A stretch of DNA of 49,951 nucleotides from Achromobacter insuavis (GCF_902859645.1 NZ_CADIJR010000047.1:1-49951), one strand, 5' to 3'. Shown: positions 1 to 8,364, counted from the stretch's first letter. A program made the numbers and translations. The notes: a model not told the origin generated them from the sequence alone.

Positions 1-1338
1 CAGGCCGGCGTGCGCCCGGGCATGCGCCGCGGCGGCGCGGCCGCCATCGCGCCCGAGGTCGAACTGCTGACGCGCGACCCGGTGGCCGAGGCCGACACCC
101 TGCAGGGCGCGGCGCTGGCGCTGCTGCAATACACCCCCGAGGTCGCGCTGGCGGACGCAGACACCGTGCTGCTCAACGTCGGCGCCAGCCTGCTGTTCTT
201 CCGCGGGCCGCGCGCGCTGCACCGGCGCGTGGCCGCCACGCTGGCCGCGCTGGACCTGCGCGTGTCGCTGGGCATGGCGCCCACCGCCGCCGGCGCCTGG
301 CTGCTGGCGCACCGCGGCGGACGCAGGCCGCCACGCCGGGTGCTGACCACGCGCACGCTGGCGCACCGGCTCGACGCCCTGCCCGTGGCCCTGCTGCCCC
401 AGGCCCAGCCGCGCCTGGACTGGCTCAACGACATCGGCTGCCATACCCTGGCCGACCTGCGCGCCCTGCCGCGCGCCGGCCTGCAACGGCGCAGCGCGCC
501 CGACCTGCTGCAGGCGCTGGACGCGGCCTACGGCCAGTTGCCCGAGCTGCATCGCTGGATCGAGCCGCCGCCGCGTTTCGAGCGCCGCATCGAGCTGATG
601 GAATACCTCGAGCACACCGACGCGGTGCTGGCCGTGGCGCGGCGCCTGGCCGAACAGCTGGGCGGCTGGCTGACGGCGCGGCAGCTGGCGGTGCGGCGCG
701 TGCTGCTGCGCCTGGACCACGAGCGCGGCCGCCACGCGCGCCCGCCCACCGACCTGGAACTGGCGTTGGCCCAACCCGTCTGGCAGGCGCCGCAGATCCT
801 CAACCTGCTGCGCGAAAAGCTCGGCCGCCTGACGCTCGAAGCGCCGGTGATCGCGGTGACGCTGCTGGCGCCCGACACCACCGAACAGCCCGCCGCCAGC
901 ACCACGCTGTTCCCGGAGCCCGGCGGCACCGCCGCCGACCACGCCCGGCTGCTGGACCTGCTGACGGCGCGGCTGGGCCGCGAGCAGGTGCGCCACGCCT
1001 GTCCCGCCCCCGACCACCGGCCCGAGGCCGCCAATGCCTGGGGCGACGCGCTGGAGCCGCCGCAGCGCCCCGAACCGCTGCCCGACCCGCTGGACCGCCC
1101 CTTCTGGCTGCTCGATCCGCCACTGCCGCTGAAGCTGGCCGGCCACCGCCCGCAGTACGCCGGCCAGGCGCTGCGGCTGATGCGCGGCCCCGAGCGCATC
1201 GAAAGCGGCTGGTGGGACCCGGCGCTCACCGTGCGCGACTACTTCGTGGCCGAGGACGCCGCCAGCGCGCGCTACTGGATCTACCGCGAGCGCGACGACG
1301 AGCACGCCCGCTGGTATCTGCACGGGCTGTACGCCTGA
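1..1338 (+). CDS. imuB: ImuB, Y-family polymerase-like mutasome subunit (5' partial)
   Basis: The frame is open from base 1, so the start lies outside the window and about 40-50 N-terminal residues are missing by comparison with family length. ImuB is a catalytically inactive DinB-like protein that links the beta clamp to the error-prone polymerase DnaE2 during SOS-induced lesion bypass. The fragment begins in the palm/fingers region (GVRPGMRRGGA) and continues through the little-finger-like part. It ends with the typical ImuB tail WWDPALTVRDYFVAED followed by RWYLHGLYA. The stop codon is only 5 bp before dnaE2, so the two are co-transcribed and probably translationally coupled. Any SOS box would lie upstream of the window. 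Family assignment is firm; the role is from family knowledge. Confidence 0.9.
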   Translation, partial: QAGVRPGMRRGGAAAIAPEVELLTRDPVAEADTLQGAALALLQYTPEVALADADTVLLNVGASLLFFRGPRALHRRVAATLAALDLRVSLGMAPTAAGAWLLAHRGGRRPPRRVLTTRTLAHRLDALPVALLPQAQPRLDWLNDIGCHTLADLRALPRAGLQRRSAPDLLQALDAAYGQLPELHRWIEPPPRFERRIELMEYLEHTDAVLAVARRLAEQLGGWLTARQLAVRRVLLRLDHERGRHARPPTDLELALAQPVWQAPQILNLLREKLGRLTLEAPVIAVTLLAPDTTEQPAASTTLFPEPGGTAADHARLLDLLTARLGREQVRHACPAPDHRPEAANAWGDALEPPQRPEPLPDPLDRPFWLLDPPLPLKLAGHRPQYAGQALRLMRGPERIESGWWDPALTVRDYFVAEDAASARYWIYRERDDEHARWYLHGLYA

Positions 1339-1343
1339 CCGCC

Positions 1344-4300
1344 ATGCAAGCGCCCGACGATCCCCATGACGACGCCCCCGGCCCGCCGACCGGGCTGCCC
1401 GGCTACGCCGAACTGCAATGCCAGTCGAACTTCTCGTTCCTGCAAGGCGCCTCGCACCCCGAGGAACTGGCCGCCCGCGCCGCCGAGCTGGGCTACGCCG
1501 CCCTGGCCATCACCGACGAATGCAGCCTGGCCGGCGTGGTGCGCGCCCACATGGAGGCCAAGACCCAGAAGCTGCCGCTCATCATCGGCGCCACCTTCCG
1601 GCTGCGCGCCGGGCCCGAGGCCGCGCCGCTGGACCTGACCCTGCTGGCCCAGACCCGCGAGGGCTACGGCAACCTGTCCGAACTCATCACCCTGGCCCGC
1701 ACCCGCGCCCCCAAGGGCGAATACCGGCTGGCGCCCGAGGATTTCACCGCCCCGCCGCCGGGCTACGAACACTTGCGCCACCTGCCCGAATGCCTGGCGA
1801 TCCTGTCGCCGGTCTACGGCGACGACCCCGACCGCATGGCGCGGCAGGCGCGCTGGCTGGCCGCCACCTTCCCGCACCGCGCCTGGGTCGGCCTGACGCT
1901 GCTGTACCGCTCGCGCGACGACCTGCACCGCGCCGCCGTCGACCACGCCGCGCGCGCCGCCGACCTGCCGGTGGTGGCGCTGGGCCACGTCCAGATGCAC
2001 GTGCGCTCGCGCAAGCCGCTGCACGACACCCTGACCGGCATCCGCATCCACCAGCCCGTGTCGCAATGCGGCTACGCGCTGTCGGGCAACGCCGAACAAC
2101 ACCTGCGCACCCGCATGCGGCTGGCCAACCTCTATCCGCCCGAGGCCCTGGCGCAGACGCTGGTGGTGGCGCGGCGCTGCGCCTTCTCGCTGGACGAACT
2201 GCGCTACGAATACCCCGACGAGATCATCCCGCGCGGCCACACGCCCGCCACCTACCTGCGCCAGGAAACCCTGGCCGGCGCGGCGCGGCGCTTTCCGGAC
2301 GGGACGCCGGCCCACGTCACCGAACAGATCGACAAGGAACTGGCGCTGATCGCCGACCTGCAATACGAGGCCTACTTCCTCACGGTCTACGACATCGTGC
2401 TGTACGCCCGCAACAACGGCATCCTGTGCCAGGGGCGCGGCTCGGCCGCCAACTCGGCGGTGTGCTACTGCCTGGGCATCACCGAGGTCGACCCGCGCCG
2501 CGGCACCAACCTGTTCGAGCGCTTCATCAGCAAGGAACGCAACGAGCCGCCCGACATCGACGTCGACTTCGAGCACCAGCGGCGCGAGGAAGTGATCCAG
2601 TACATCTACGGCAAATACGGCCGCCAGCGCGCCGCCCTGACCGCCGTGGTGATCTCGTACCGGCCGCGCAGCGTGCTGCGCGACACCGGCCGCGCGCTGG
2701 GCGTGGACGCGGGCGTGATCGACGCGGTGGCGCGCGCCCACCAGTGGTGGGACGGCAAGAAGGAAATGCTGCGCACCCTGGGCGCCTGCGGCCTCGATCC
2801 GGAATCGCAGGTGGCGCGGCAGTGGGCCGCGCTGGCCCAGACCCTGATGGGCTTTCCGCGCCACCTGTCGCAGCACCCGGGCGGCTTCGTCATCTCGCGC
2901 GGCAAGCTGTCGCGGCTGGTGCCGATCGAGAACGCCGCCATGGCCGACCGCAGCGTGGTGCAATGGGACAAGGACGACCTGGACGCGCTCAAGCTGCTCA
3001 AGGTCGACGTGCTGGCGCTGGGAATGCTGTCGGCGCTGCGCCGCACCCTGGAACTGGCCGGCCAGCGCCGTGGCCGGCCGCTGCGCCTGCAGGACATCCC
3101 CGAGGGTGACGAACCCACCTACGACATGATCTGCGAGGCCGACACCATCGGCGTGTTCCAGATCGAATCGCGCGCCCAGATGAGCATGCTGCCGCGCCTG
3201 CGGCCGCGCAAATACTACGACCTGGTGGTGCAGGTGGCGATCGTGCGGCCCGGCCCGATCCAGGGCGGCATGGTGCATCCGTACCTGCGCCGCCGCCAGG
3301 GCAAGGAAAAGGAAACCTATCCCAGCGAAAAGGTGCGCGGCGTGCTCAGCCGCACCATGGGCGTGCCGATCTTCCAGGAACAGGTGATGCAGATCGCCGT
3401 GGTGGCGGCCGGCTTCACGCCCGGCGACGCCGACCAGCTGCGGCGCTCCATGGCCGCCTGGAAGCGCAAGGGCGGCGTCGACAAATACCGCGTCAAGCTG
3501 GTCGGCGGCCTGCTGGCGCACGGCTACACGCTGGACTTCGCCGAAGCGCTGTTCCGCCAGATCGAAGGCTTCGGCGAATACGGCTTTCCCGAAAGCCACG
3601 CCGCCAGCTTCGCGCTGCTGGCCTACGCCAGCTCCTGGCTCAAGCGCCACGAGCCCGAGGCCTTCCTGGCCGCGCTGCTCAACTCCCAGCCCATGGGCTT
3701 CTATCCCCCGGCGCAATTGGTGCAGGACGCGCGCCGCCACGGCGTGCGGGTGCTGCCGGCGGACGTGACCGTCAGCGGCTGGGACGCGGCGCTGGAGACC
3801 GCGCCGGCCGACGCGCCGCCGCGCCGGCCGCATCCCCACGCCCCCGCCTCGGACGAGATCCGCCCCGCCGTGCGCCTGGGCCTGAGCCTGATCCAGGGCC
3901 TGCACGAAGACAGCGCCCGCCGCATCGAGGCCGCCCGCGCCGACGCCCCCTTCACCAGCACCGGCGACCTGGCCCGCCGCGCCGCCCTGACGCGCCACGA
4001 CCTGAACGCGCTGGCCGCCGGCGACGCCCTGCTGACCCTGGCCGGCCACCGCCGCCAGGCCAGCTGGGAAGCCGCCGCCAGCGTCCACAGCCGCGACCTG
4101 CTGCGCGACGCCGCCATCCACGAAACCGAGACGCCGCGACTGGCCGCGCCGACTGAGAACCAGACCGTCGCGGCCGACTACCGCAGCGTCGGCCTGACCC
4201 TGCGGCGCCACCCCGTCGAACTGCTGCGGCCGCAACTGGCGGCGCGTAATTTCCAGCCGGCCAGCGTGCTCAACGGCTACCCCGACAAGCGCGTGGCCCG

Positions 4301-4571
4301 CGCCTGCGGCATCGTCACCGTGCGCCAGCGGCCGCAGACCTCCAAGGGCGTCATCTTCGTCACCCTGGAAGACGAAACCGGACCGGTCAACGTGGTGGTG
4401 CGTCCCGAACTGATCGAACGCCAGCGCCGCGAACTGCTCGCCTCCTCCCTGCTCGGCGTCTACGGCAGCTGGCAGAGCGTGGACGGCGTGCGCCACCTGA
4501 TCGCGCAGCGGCTGGTGGACCTGTCCGACTTGCTGGGCGGCCTGAGCATGCCCAGTCGCAATTTCCACTGA
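1344..4571 (+). CDS. dnaE2: DnaE2 error-prone DNA polymerase III alpha subunit (ImuC)
   Basis: This 1075-residue protein has the C-family polymerase layout. An N-terminal PHP domain starts with YAELQCQSNFSFLQGASHPE. The palm carries catalytic acidic residues in PDIDVDFEHQRR and LLKVDVLALGML. Helix-hairpin-helix and OB-fold regions follow, the latter around VIFVTLEDETGPVNVVV. Length and the position next to imuB mark it as DnaE2 rather than the replicative DnaE1. Together with ImuB it performs mutagenic translesion synthesis after DNA damage. The ATG at 1344 was chosen because it follows the imuB stop by 5 bp and begins a DnaE2-like N terminus; the frame is open further upstream inside imuB, but that part is not DnaE2-like. 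A long antisense open frame over this gene is a GC-bias artefact. Confidence 0.95.
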   Translation: MQAPDDPHDDAPGPPTGLPGYAELQCQSNFSFLQGASHPEELAARAAELGYAALAITDECSLAGVVRAHMEAKTQKLPLIIGATFRLRAGPEAAPLDLTLLAQTREGYGNLSELITLARTRAPKGEYRLAPEDFTAPPPGYEHLRHLPECLAILSPVYGDDPDRMARQARWLAATFPHRAWVGLTLLYRSRDDLHRAAVDHAARAADLPVVALGHVQMHVRSRKPLHDTLTGIRIHQPVSQCGYALSGNAEQHLRTRMRLANLYPPEALAQTLVVARRCAFSLDELRYEYPDEIIPRGHTPATYLRQETLAGAARRFPDGTPAHVTEQIDKELALIADLQYEAYFLTVYDIVLYARNNGILCQGRGSAANSAVCYCLGITEVDPRRGTNLFERFISKERNEPPDIDVDFEHQRREEVIQYIYGKYGRQRAALTAVVISYRPRSVLRDTGRALGVDAGVIDAVARAHQWWDGKKEMLRTLGACGLDPESQVARQWAALAQTLMGFPRHLSQHPGGFVISRGKLSRLVPIENAAMADRSVVQWDKDDLDALKLLKVDVLALGMLSALRRTLELAGQRRGRPLRLQDIPEGDEPTYDMICEADTIGVFQIESRAQMSMLPRLRPRKYYDLVVQVAIVRPGPIQGGMVHPYLRRRQGKEKETYPSEKVRGVLSRTMGVPIFQEQVMQIAVVAAGFTPGDADQLRRSMAAWKRKGGVDKYRVKLVGGLLAHGYTLDFAEALFRQIEGFGEYGFPESHAASFALLAYASSWLKRHEPEAFLAALLNSQPMGFYPPAQLVQDARRHGVRVLPADVTVSGWDAALETAPADAPPRRPHPHAPASDEIRPAVRLGLSLIQGLHEDSARRIEAARADAPFTSTGDLARRAALTRHDLNALAAGDALLTLAGHRRQASWEAAASVHSRDLLRDAAIHETETPRLAAPTENQTVAADYRSVGLTLRRHPVELLRPQLAARNFQPASVLNGYPDKRVARACGIVTVRQRPQTSKGVIFVTLEDETGPVNVVVRPELIERQRRELLASSLLGVYGSWQSVDGVRHLIAQRLVDLSDLLGGLSMPSRNFH

Positions 4572-4577
4572 CGGCGG

Positions 4578-4613
4578 CGCGCGCCCCATGGCACCGGCGC
4601 CACGGGGCGCGCG
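4578..4613 (+). terminator. GC-rich hairpin after dnaE2
   Basis: A 10-bp perfect stem (left arm CGCGCGCCCC at 4578-4587, right arm at 4604-4613) lies 7 bp after the dnaE2 stop. No T-run follows, so it may act as a weak or Rho-assisted terminator, or simply stabilise the mRNA end. Confidence 0.45.
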
Positions 4614-4806
4614 TGGGTTGAGACGACAGGTTGCGACAACCGGACGGCGCCACGACACGACAGCCGGATGCCGCGACCCGGAGCGAGGCCGCCCGCGCCA
4701 AGGCCAAGCGCGGCGCGGGCGGCTGGTCTATGATGGATTTTCCGCGCCGCCCGCCAGCCCGCACGCCGGCCGCGCCGTGGAAACGTTTTCTTTTTCAGGA
4801 GTGATC

Positions 4807-5187
4807 ATGATCCGCAAGCTGATTCCCGTTCTGCTGGTAGCCACGCTGAGCGCCTGCGCCAATTCCGGAGCCCCGCGTTCCTCTTCCCCGTCCGCCGCCT
4901 CCAGTTCCTCCAGCTCGCCCGCCGCCGCCGACAGCTCGTCCGGCGCGACGTACGGATCGCCCTCCGCCATCCCCTCCTCTGGCAAGACCTGCGACGCCGG
5001 CGCGCTGCAATCGCAGATCGGCCAGAAGGCCACCCAGTCCGTCCTGGAAGACCTGCGCAAGCGCAGCGGCGCCACCACCGCCCGCATCCTGCGCCCCGGC
5101 CAGCTGGTCACCATGGAATACAACGACACCCGCCTGAACCTGATCGTCGACGACAAGGATGTGATGACGGCGATCCGCTGCGGCTGA
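4807..5187 (+). CDS. I78-family peptidase inhibitor lipoprotein
   Basis: A 126-residue protein. Its signal peptide has a lipobox ending LSAC, with Cys17 as the predicted lipidated residue. A Ser/Ala/Pro-rich linker covers residues ~20-58. The C-terminal domain from about residue 62 matches peptidase inhibitor I78 (elastase-inhibitor type): it has the conserved cysteine pair (CDAGAL near the start, IRCG at the end), RILRPGQLVTM, and RLNLIVDD. The likely role is a periplasmic, membrane-anchored inhibitor of serine proteases. The ATG at 4807 is supported by AGGAG at 4797-4801; an upstream in-frame extension lacks a signal peptide. The gene is monocistronic, with a strong terminator directly after it. 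The family call is confident; the target protease is unknown. Confidence 0.8.
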   Translation: MIRKLIPVLLVATLSACANSGAPRSSSPSAASSSSSSPAAADSSSGATYGSPSAIPSSGKTCDAGALQSQIGQKATQSVLEDLRKRSGATTARILRPGQLVTMEYNDTRLNLIVDDKDVMTAIRCG

Positions 5188-5210
5188 CCGTCCCGCGTGA
5201 ACCGCAAGAC

Positions 5211-5247
5211 GGGCGCGGCGGGCACCACCGCCCCGCGCCCGATTTTT
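5211..5247 (+). terminator. Rho-independent terminator after the I78 gene
   Basis: GGGCGCGG (5211-5218) pairs with CCGCGCCC (5233-5240), with additional inner CGG/CCG pairing, and is followed by a five-T run (5243-5247). This is a classic intrinsic terminator for the plus-strand gene ending at 5187. Confidence 0.8.
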
Positions 5248-5306
5248 CAGGATGGCGCCGATGTCCCGCCATCCCTCATGGAATCTTCGTGAAGGCTCAC
5301 CTGCCC

Positions 5307-5645
5307 ATGGATCTCCATACCCTCAGCAAGCAAGTCGCCGGCCTGCCGACCATCATGGACCTGGCCCAGGAAATGAAGCTGATCCGGGCCCTGATGCAGG
5401 TGCCGCCGCGTCACATCGCGGCCCATCCCACGCAATTCCAGCGCATCGTCGCCGCCCTGGCGCTGACCCACACCGATGCCGGCGTGTTCGAGCTGACGCC
5501 GGCCACCGACGCGTTCTTCGCCGCCTTCCACCAGTGGCTGCAACAGATGCGGGGCAGCGTCTGCCCCGAACTGAACCCGGCCTTGATCGACGATTTCAGC
5601 CTGTCGGCGCAGGCGTTCGCCGATCGCATGCCGCCGCCGGATTAA
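5307..5645 (+). CDS. Hypothetical small protein
   Basis: A 112-residue, mostly alpha-helical protein with no signal peptide or membrane segment; I do not recognise a family. Notable features are the N-terminal helix LSKQVAGLPTIMDLAQEMKL, a proline/His stretch (VPPRHIAAHP), and a C-terminal region with one cysteine. The ATG at 5307 follows GAAGG by about 12 bases; a GTG at 5289 would add six residues. Codon use matches the flanking core genes, which supports real coding. It sits alone after a terminator and converges on the LysR gene that ends at 5671. Confidence 0.55.
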   Translation: MDLHTLSKQVAGLPTIMDLAQEMKLIRALMQVPPRHIAAHPTQFQRIVAALALTHTDAGVFELTPATDAFFAAFHQWLQQMRGSVCPELNPALIDDFSLSAQAFADRMPPPD

Positions 5646-5670
5646 TGCCCCTGCCCCCCGCCTACGCTCG

Positions 5671-6570
5671 CTACCAGCGCGTCGCCTGGACGAAATCCAC
5701 GAACGCGCGCAGCGGCGCCGGCAGATAGCGCCGCCCCGGAAAATACAGCAACGGCCCGGTAAAACTCGGCCACCAATCCTGCAGCACCGGTTCCAGCTCG
5801 CCGCGGTCCAGATAGGGCTGCAGCCATTCCTCGAACAGGAAGACCACCCCGGCGCCCGCCACCGCCGCATCGACCGCCAGATCCACCGCCTCTCCCAGGC
5901 TGACGATCAGCGGGCCGTCCACCTCCACCGTGATCGACTTGCCGTCCTTGGCGAACTCCCACGGCGGCATGGCGCCGCTGGCGAAGCGACCGCGCAGGCA
6001 GAGATGCTGGCGCAGGTCTTCCGGATGCTGCGGCCGCCCATGCCGGGCCAGGTAGGCCGGCGCGGCGGCCACCGCCATGCGCTGGCGCCGCGGCCCGATG
6101 GGGATGGCCACCATGTCCTGGTCCATGCTTTCCTCGTACCGGATGCCCGCATCGCAGCCGGACTGCAGCAGCTCGACAAAGCGATCGTCGACGATCACCT
6201 CCAGCCGGATCTCCGGATACTGGGCCAGAAACGGCGGCACGATGCGCGGCAGCACCAGCCGGGAAGCCGACAGCGGCACATTCAGCCGCAGCCGGCCCGC
6301 CGGCCGGTCGCGAAAGCTGTTGGCCACGTCCAGCGCCGACTCGACCGCGTCCAGCGCGGGCGCCAGTTGCTCCAGCAGGCGCTGCCCGGCCGCCGTGGTC
6401 GCCACGCTGCGCGTGGTGCGGTTCAGCAGCCGCACGCCCAGCCGGGCTTCCAGCCGGCGCACGGCTTCGCTCAACTGCGACGCGCTGGTCCCCGTCTGGC
6501 GCGCCGCGCCGCGAAATCCCCCATGCGTGGCCACCGCGACAAAGGCGCTGATGTCTTGAAGATTGGACAT
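5671..6570 (-). CDS. LysR-family transcriptional regulator
   Basis: A 299-residue LTTR with the usual two parts. The N-terminal winged helix-turn-helix (residues ~1-60) includes FRGAARQTGTSASQLSEAVR and RLEARLGVRLLNRTTRS. The C-terminal periplasmic-binding-like effector domain runs from about 90 to 299. It resembles regulators that control a divergent oxidoreductase. It is transcribed away from the aldo-keto reductase gene at 6679, with a 108-bp shared intergenic region containing a perfect palindrome, so regulation of that neighbour is likely. A very long open frame continues upstream of the ATG at 6570, but it is antisense to the reductase and not LysR-like, so the start at MSNLQDISAFV was used. 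The effector molecule is unknown. Confidence 0.9.
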   Translation of the reverse strand: MSNLQDISAFVAVATHGGFRGAARQTGTSASQLSEAVRRLEARLGVRLLNRTTRSVATTAAGQRLLEQLAPALDAVESALDVANSFRDRPAGRLRLNVPLSASRLVLPRIVPPFLAQYPEIRLEVIVDDRFVELLQSGCDAGIRYEESMDQDMVAIPIGPRRQRMAVAAAPAYLARHGRPQHPEDLRQHLCLRGRFASGAMPPWEFAKDGKSITVEVDGPLIVSLGEAVDLAVDAAVAGAGVVFLFEEWLQPYLDRGELEPVLQDWWPSFTGPLLYFPGRRYLPAPLRAFVDFVQATRW

Positions 6571-6595
6571 GGCCGGCCCCGATTGTTCGCCATTA

Positions 6596-6650
6596 CGCAC
6601 AAGCTGTGCGATTACCAAGGATTGTCGCACGCCCCACGCCGCCCTAGACT
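6596..6650 (+). promoter_or_regulatory. Candidate LysR operator and promoter of the aldo-keto reductase gene
   Basis: The divergent spacer holds a perfect inverted repeat CGCACA-AGC-TGTGCG (6596-6610). Immediately downstream is a sigma70-like promoter facing right: -35 TTGTCG at 6622-6627, a 17-bp spacer, and -10 TAGACT at 6645-6650. A palindrome placed just upstream of the -35 is the usual geometry for LTTR activation. Confidence 0.5.
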
Positions 6651-6678
6651 CGCTGTCATTCCCTCCCTGGAGCACCTC

Positions 6679-7551
6679 ATGACCTCGATTCAACAAGCCG
6701 GCGCCTATGCGCTGGGCGACCTGACCGTCAACCGCCTGGGCTACGGCGCCATGCAACTGGCCGGCCCCCACGTCTTCGGACCGCCCAAGGACAAGGCGCA
6801 AGCCCTGGCGGTCCTGCGGGAAGCGCTCGAGCTCGGCATCAACCACATCGACACCAGCGACTTCTACGGCCCGCACATCACCAACCAACTGATCCGCGAA
6901 GCGCTGCATCCCTACCGCGACGACCTGACCATCGTCACCAAGGTCGGCGCGCGTCGCGGCGACGATGCCTCGTGGCTGCTGGCCAATTCGCCCGCCGAAC
7001 TCGAATCGGCGGTGCACGACAACCTGCGCAACCTGGGCCTGGACATGCTGGACGTGGTCAACCTGCGCCTCATGTTCGACGTGGCCGGCCCCGCCGAAGG
7101 CGACATCGAACAGTCGGTGACCACCCTGGCCGAATTGCAGCGCAAGGGCCTGATACGCCACCTGGGCCTGAGCAACGCCACCGCGCGCCAGGTGGCGCAG
7201 GCGCGCGGCATCGCCGACATCGTCTGCGTGCAGAACCAGTACAACATCGCGCACCGCGCCGACGACGCGCTGATCGGGCGGCTGGCGCAAGACGGCATCG
7301 CCTACGTGCCGTTCTTCCCGCTGGGCGGCTTCTCGCCGCTGCAATCGGCCACGCTGGAGCGCGTGGCCGCCGAATGCCAGGCCACGCCGATGCAGACCGC
7401 GCTGGCCTGGCTGCTGCAACGCTCGCCCAACATCCTGCTGATCCCGGGCACCTCGTCGCTGGAACACCTGCGGCAGAACGTCGCCGCGGCCAGCCTGGCG
7501 CTGCCGCCGCAGGCCGTGGCCGAGCTGGACGGGATCGGCGCCGCGGGCTAG
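6679..7551 (+). CDS. Aldo/keto reductase
   Basis: A 290-residue NAD(P)H-dependent reductase with the aldo-keto reductase TIM-barrel signature. It shows VNRLGYGAMQLAGP near the N terminus, ALELGINHIDTSDFYG with the catalytic Asp and Tyr, TIVTKVGARRG with the catalytic Lys, and a cofactor-site region near HLGLSNAT and VQNQYNIAHR. The position normally held by the active-site His reads VVNLRLMF, so the canonical tetrad is incomplete, as in some AKR subfamilies. The ATG at 6679 follows CTGGAG by a short spacer; the longer frame upstream is antisense to the LysR gene. It is probably induced by the divergent LysR protein. The substrate cannot be told from sequence. Confidence 0.88.
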   Translation: MTSIQQAGAYALGDLTVNRLGYGAMQLAGPHVFGPPKDKAQALAVLREALELGINHIDTSDFYGPHITNQLIREALHPYRDDLTIVTKVGARRGDDASWLLANSPAELESAVHDNLRNLGLDMLDVVNLRLMFDVAGPAEGDIEQSVTTLAELQRKGLIRHLGLSNATARQVAQARGIADIVCVQNQYNIAHRADDALIGRLAQDGIAYVPFFPLGGFSPLQSATLERVAAECQATPMQTALAWLLQRSPNILLIPGTSSLEHLRQNVAAASLALPPQAVAELDGIGAAG

Positions 7552-7584
7552 TTCGACGGGCGCGGTTGACCAATCCGTCGCATA

Positions 7585-7609
7585 GTGGCACCTTACCCCG
7601 AAGTGCCAC
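7585..7609 (+). promoter_or_regulatory. Inverted repeat in front of nrtR
   Basis: GTGGCAC (7585-7591) and GTGCCAC (7603-7609) form a perfect 7-bp inverted repeat with an 11-bp spacer, just ahead of the regulator gene. The half-sites differ from those at the prs promoter. It could be an operator or a leader hairpin. It overlaps the alternative GTG start of nrtR. Confidence 0.35.
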
Positions 7610-7623
7610 GCCCGGAACCCCAC

Positions 7624-8274
7624 TTGGACCACCCACAGCCCCTCGTCACCGTCGACGCCGTCCTGCTCACCCTGCGCACGACCGGCCTGGAAATCGCCCT
7701 GCACCCGCGCGACCGCGCGCCGTTCAAGGGCGCCATGGCCTTGCCCGGCGGCGTGGTGCACGTGGACGAAGACGCCAGCACCGAGGCCAGCATCCGCCGC
7801 GTGCTGCGCGAGAAGACCGGCTTCGAGCCGCGCTACCTGGAGCAGTTGCAGGTGTTCTCGGGCCCCGACCGCGACCCGCGCAAGTGGTCGCTGTCGGTGT
7901 CCTACGTGGCGCTGGTGCCGGCCGCCGAACTGGAAGCCGCCCCCGCCGGCTTCCGGTTCGTCAGCGTGGACGCGCTGCCGCCGCTGGCCTTCGACCACGC
8001 CGACATCGTCGCCGCCGCCGTGGCCCGCCTGCGCGGCAAATCCAGCTACTCGACCCTGCCGTTCTTCCTGCTGCCCGAACGCTTCACCCTGACCGAGCTG
8101 CAGCGCACCTACGAAGCCATCCTGCAGACCACGCTCGAGAAATCGAACTTCCGCCGCAAGATGGAAGCCTGGGACGTGCTGGAAGCCACCGACGACTACG
8201 CGCTGGGCGCGCAGCGTCCCGCCCGCCTGTACCGCCTGAAAGACTTCGCCCTGTTCGACCGCAGCGTCGGCTAA
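7624..8274 (+). CDS. nrtR: NrtR-type Nudix-related transcriptional regulator of NAD salvage
   Basis: A protein of about 216 residues from this TTG start, or 229 from GTG at 7585. The N-terminal half is a Nudix fold (LVTVDAVLLTL, GAMALPGGVVHVDEDAS). The Nudix box is degenerate: the region IRRVLREKTGF lacks the REUxEE catalytic pattern. The C-terminal half (about residue 130 on) resembles the winged-helix part of NrtR (FTLTELQRTYEAIL, NFRRKMEAWDVLEAT). NrtR proteins sense ADP-ribose or related NAD metabolites and repress NAD salvage genes. Context supports this: the next two genes are prs-like and nadV, with two matching palindromes at their promoter. TTG at 7624 has GGAA six bases upstream, while GTG at 7585 has no clear ribosome binding site; the start remains uncertain. 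Confidence 0.8.
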   Translation: MDHPQPLVTVDAVLLTLRTTGLEIALHPRDRAPFKGAMALPGGVVHVDEDASTEASIRRVLREKTGFEPRYLEQLQVFSGPDRDPRKWSLSVSYVALVPAAELEAAPAGFRFVSVDALPPLAFDHADIVAAAVARLRGKSSYSTLPFFLLPERFTLTELQRTYEAILQTTLEKSNFRRKMEAWDVLEATDDYALGAQRPARLYRLKDFALFDRSVG

Positions 8275-8291
8275 CCCCGCGCCGAATTCCT

Positions 8292-8314
8292 CTTAGTTGC
8301 AAATAAACAATAAG
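8292..8314 (+). promoter_or_regulatory. Candidate NrtR operator, upstream copy
   Basis: A 23-bp imperfect palindrome: CTTAGT (8292-8297), 11-bp spacer, AATAAG (8309-8314). It overlaps the -35 hexamer of the prs promoter. One base differs from the perfect copy at 8334-8356. Confidence 0.55.
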
Positions 8315-8326
8315 CAGGCTTATACT
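8297..8326 (+). promoter_or_regulatory. Promoter of the prs-nadV operon
   Basis: A sigma70-like promoter in a distinctly AT-rich spacer: -35 TTGCAA at 8297-8302, an 18-bp gap, and -10 TATACT at 8321-8326. The predicted start near 8333 falls at the edge of the downstream palindrome. Confidence 0.6.
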
Positions 8327-8333
8327 TGCCTCA

Positions 8334-8356
8334 CTTAGTTTTAATTTGCCACTAAG
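8334..8356 (+). promoter_or_regulatory. Candidate NrtR operator, downstream copy
   Basis: A 23-bp palindrome with perfect arms CTTAGT (8334-8339) and ACTAAG (8351-8356) and an 11-bp spacer. It lies over the predicted transcription start and just before the prs ATG. Its centre is 42 bp (four helical turns) from the upstream copy, so two dimers would sit on the same DNA face. Confidence 0.6.
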
Positions 8357-8364
8357 GCCAAATC

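Noticed and set aside
1281-4658. 1125-codon minus-strand frame antisense to dnaE2
   Set aside because: Low-complexity Ala/Gly/Gln/His-rich product, mirror of a strongly conserved DnaE2 frame in very GC-rich DNA; a GC-bias shadow.
6571-7998. Upstream extension of the LysR frame to 775 codons
   Set aside because: The added part is antisense to the aldo-keto reductase and nrtR genes, and the LysR N terminus clearly begins at 6570.
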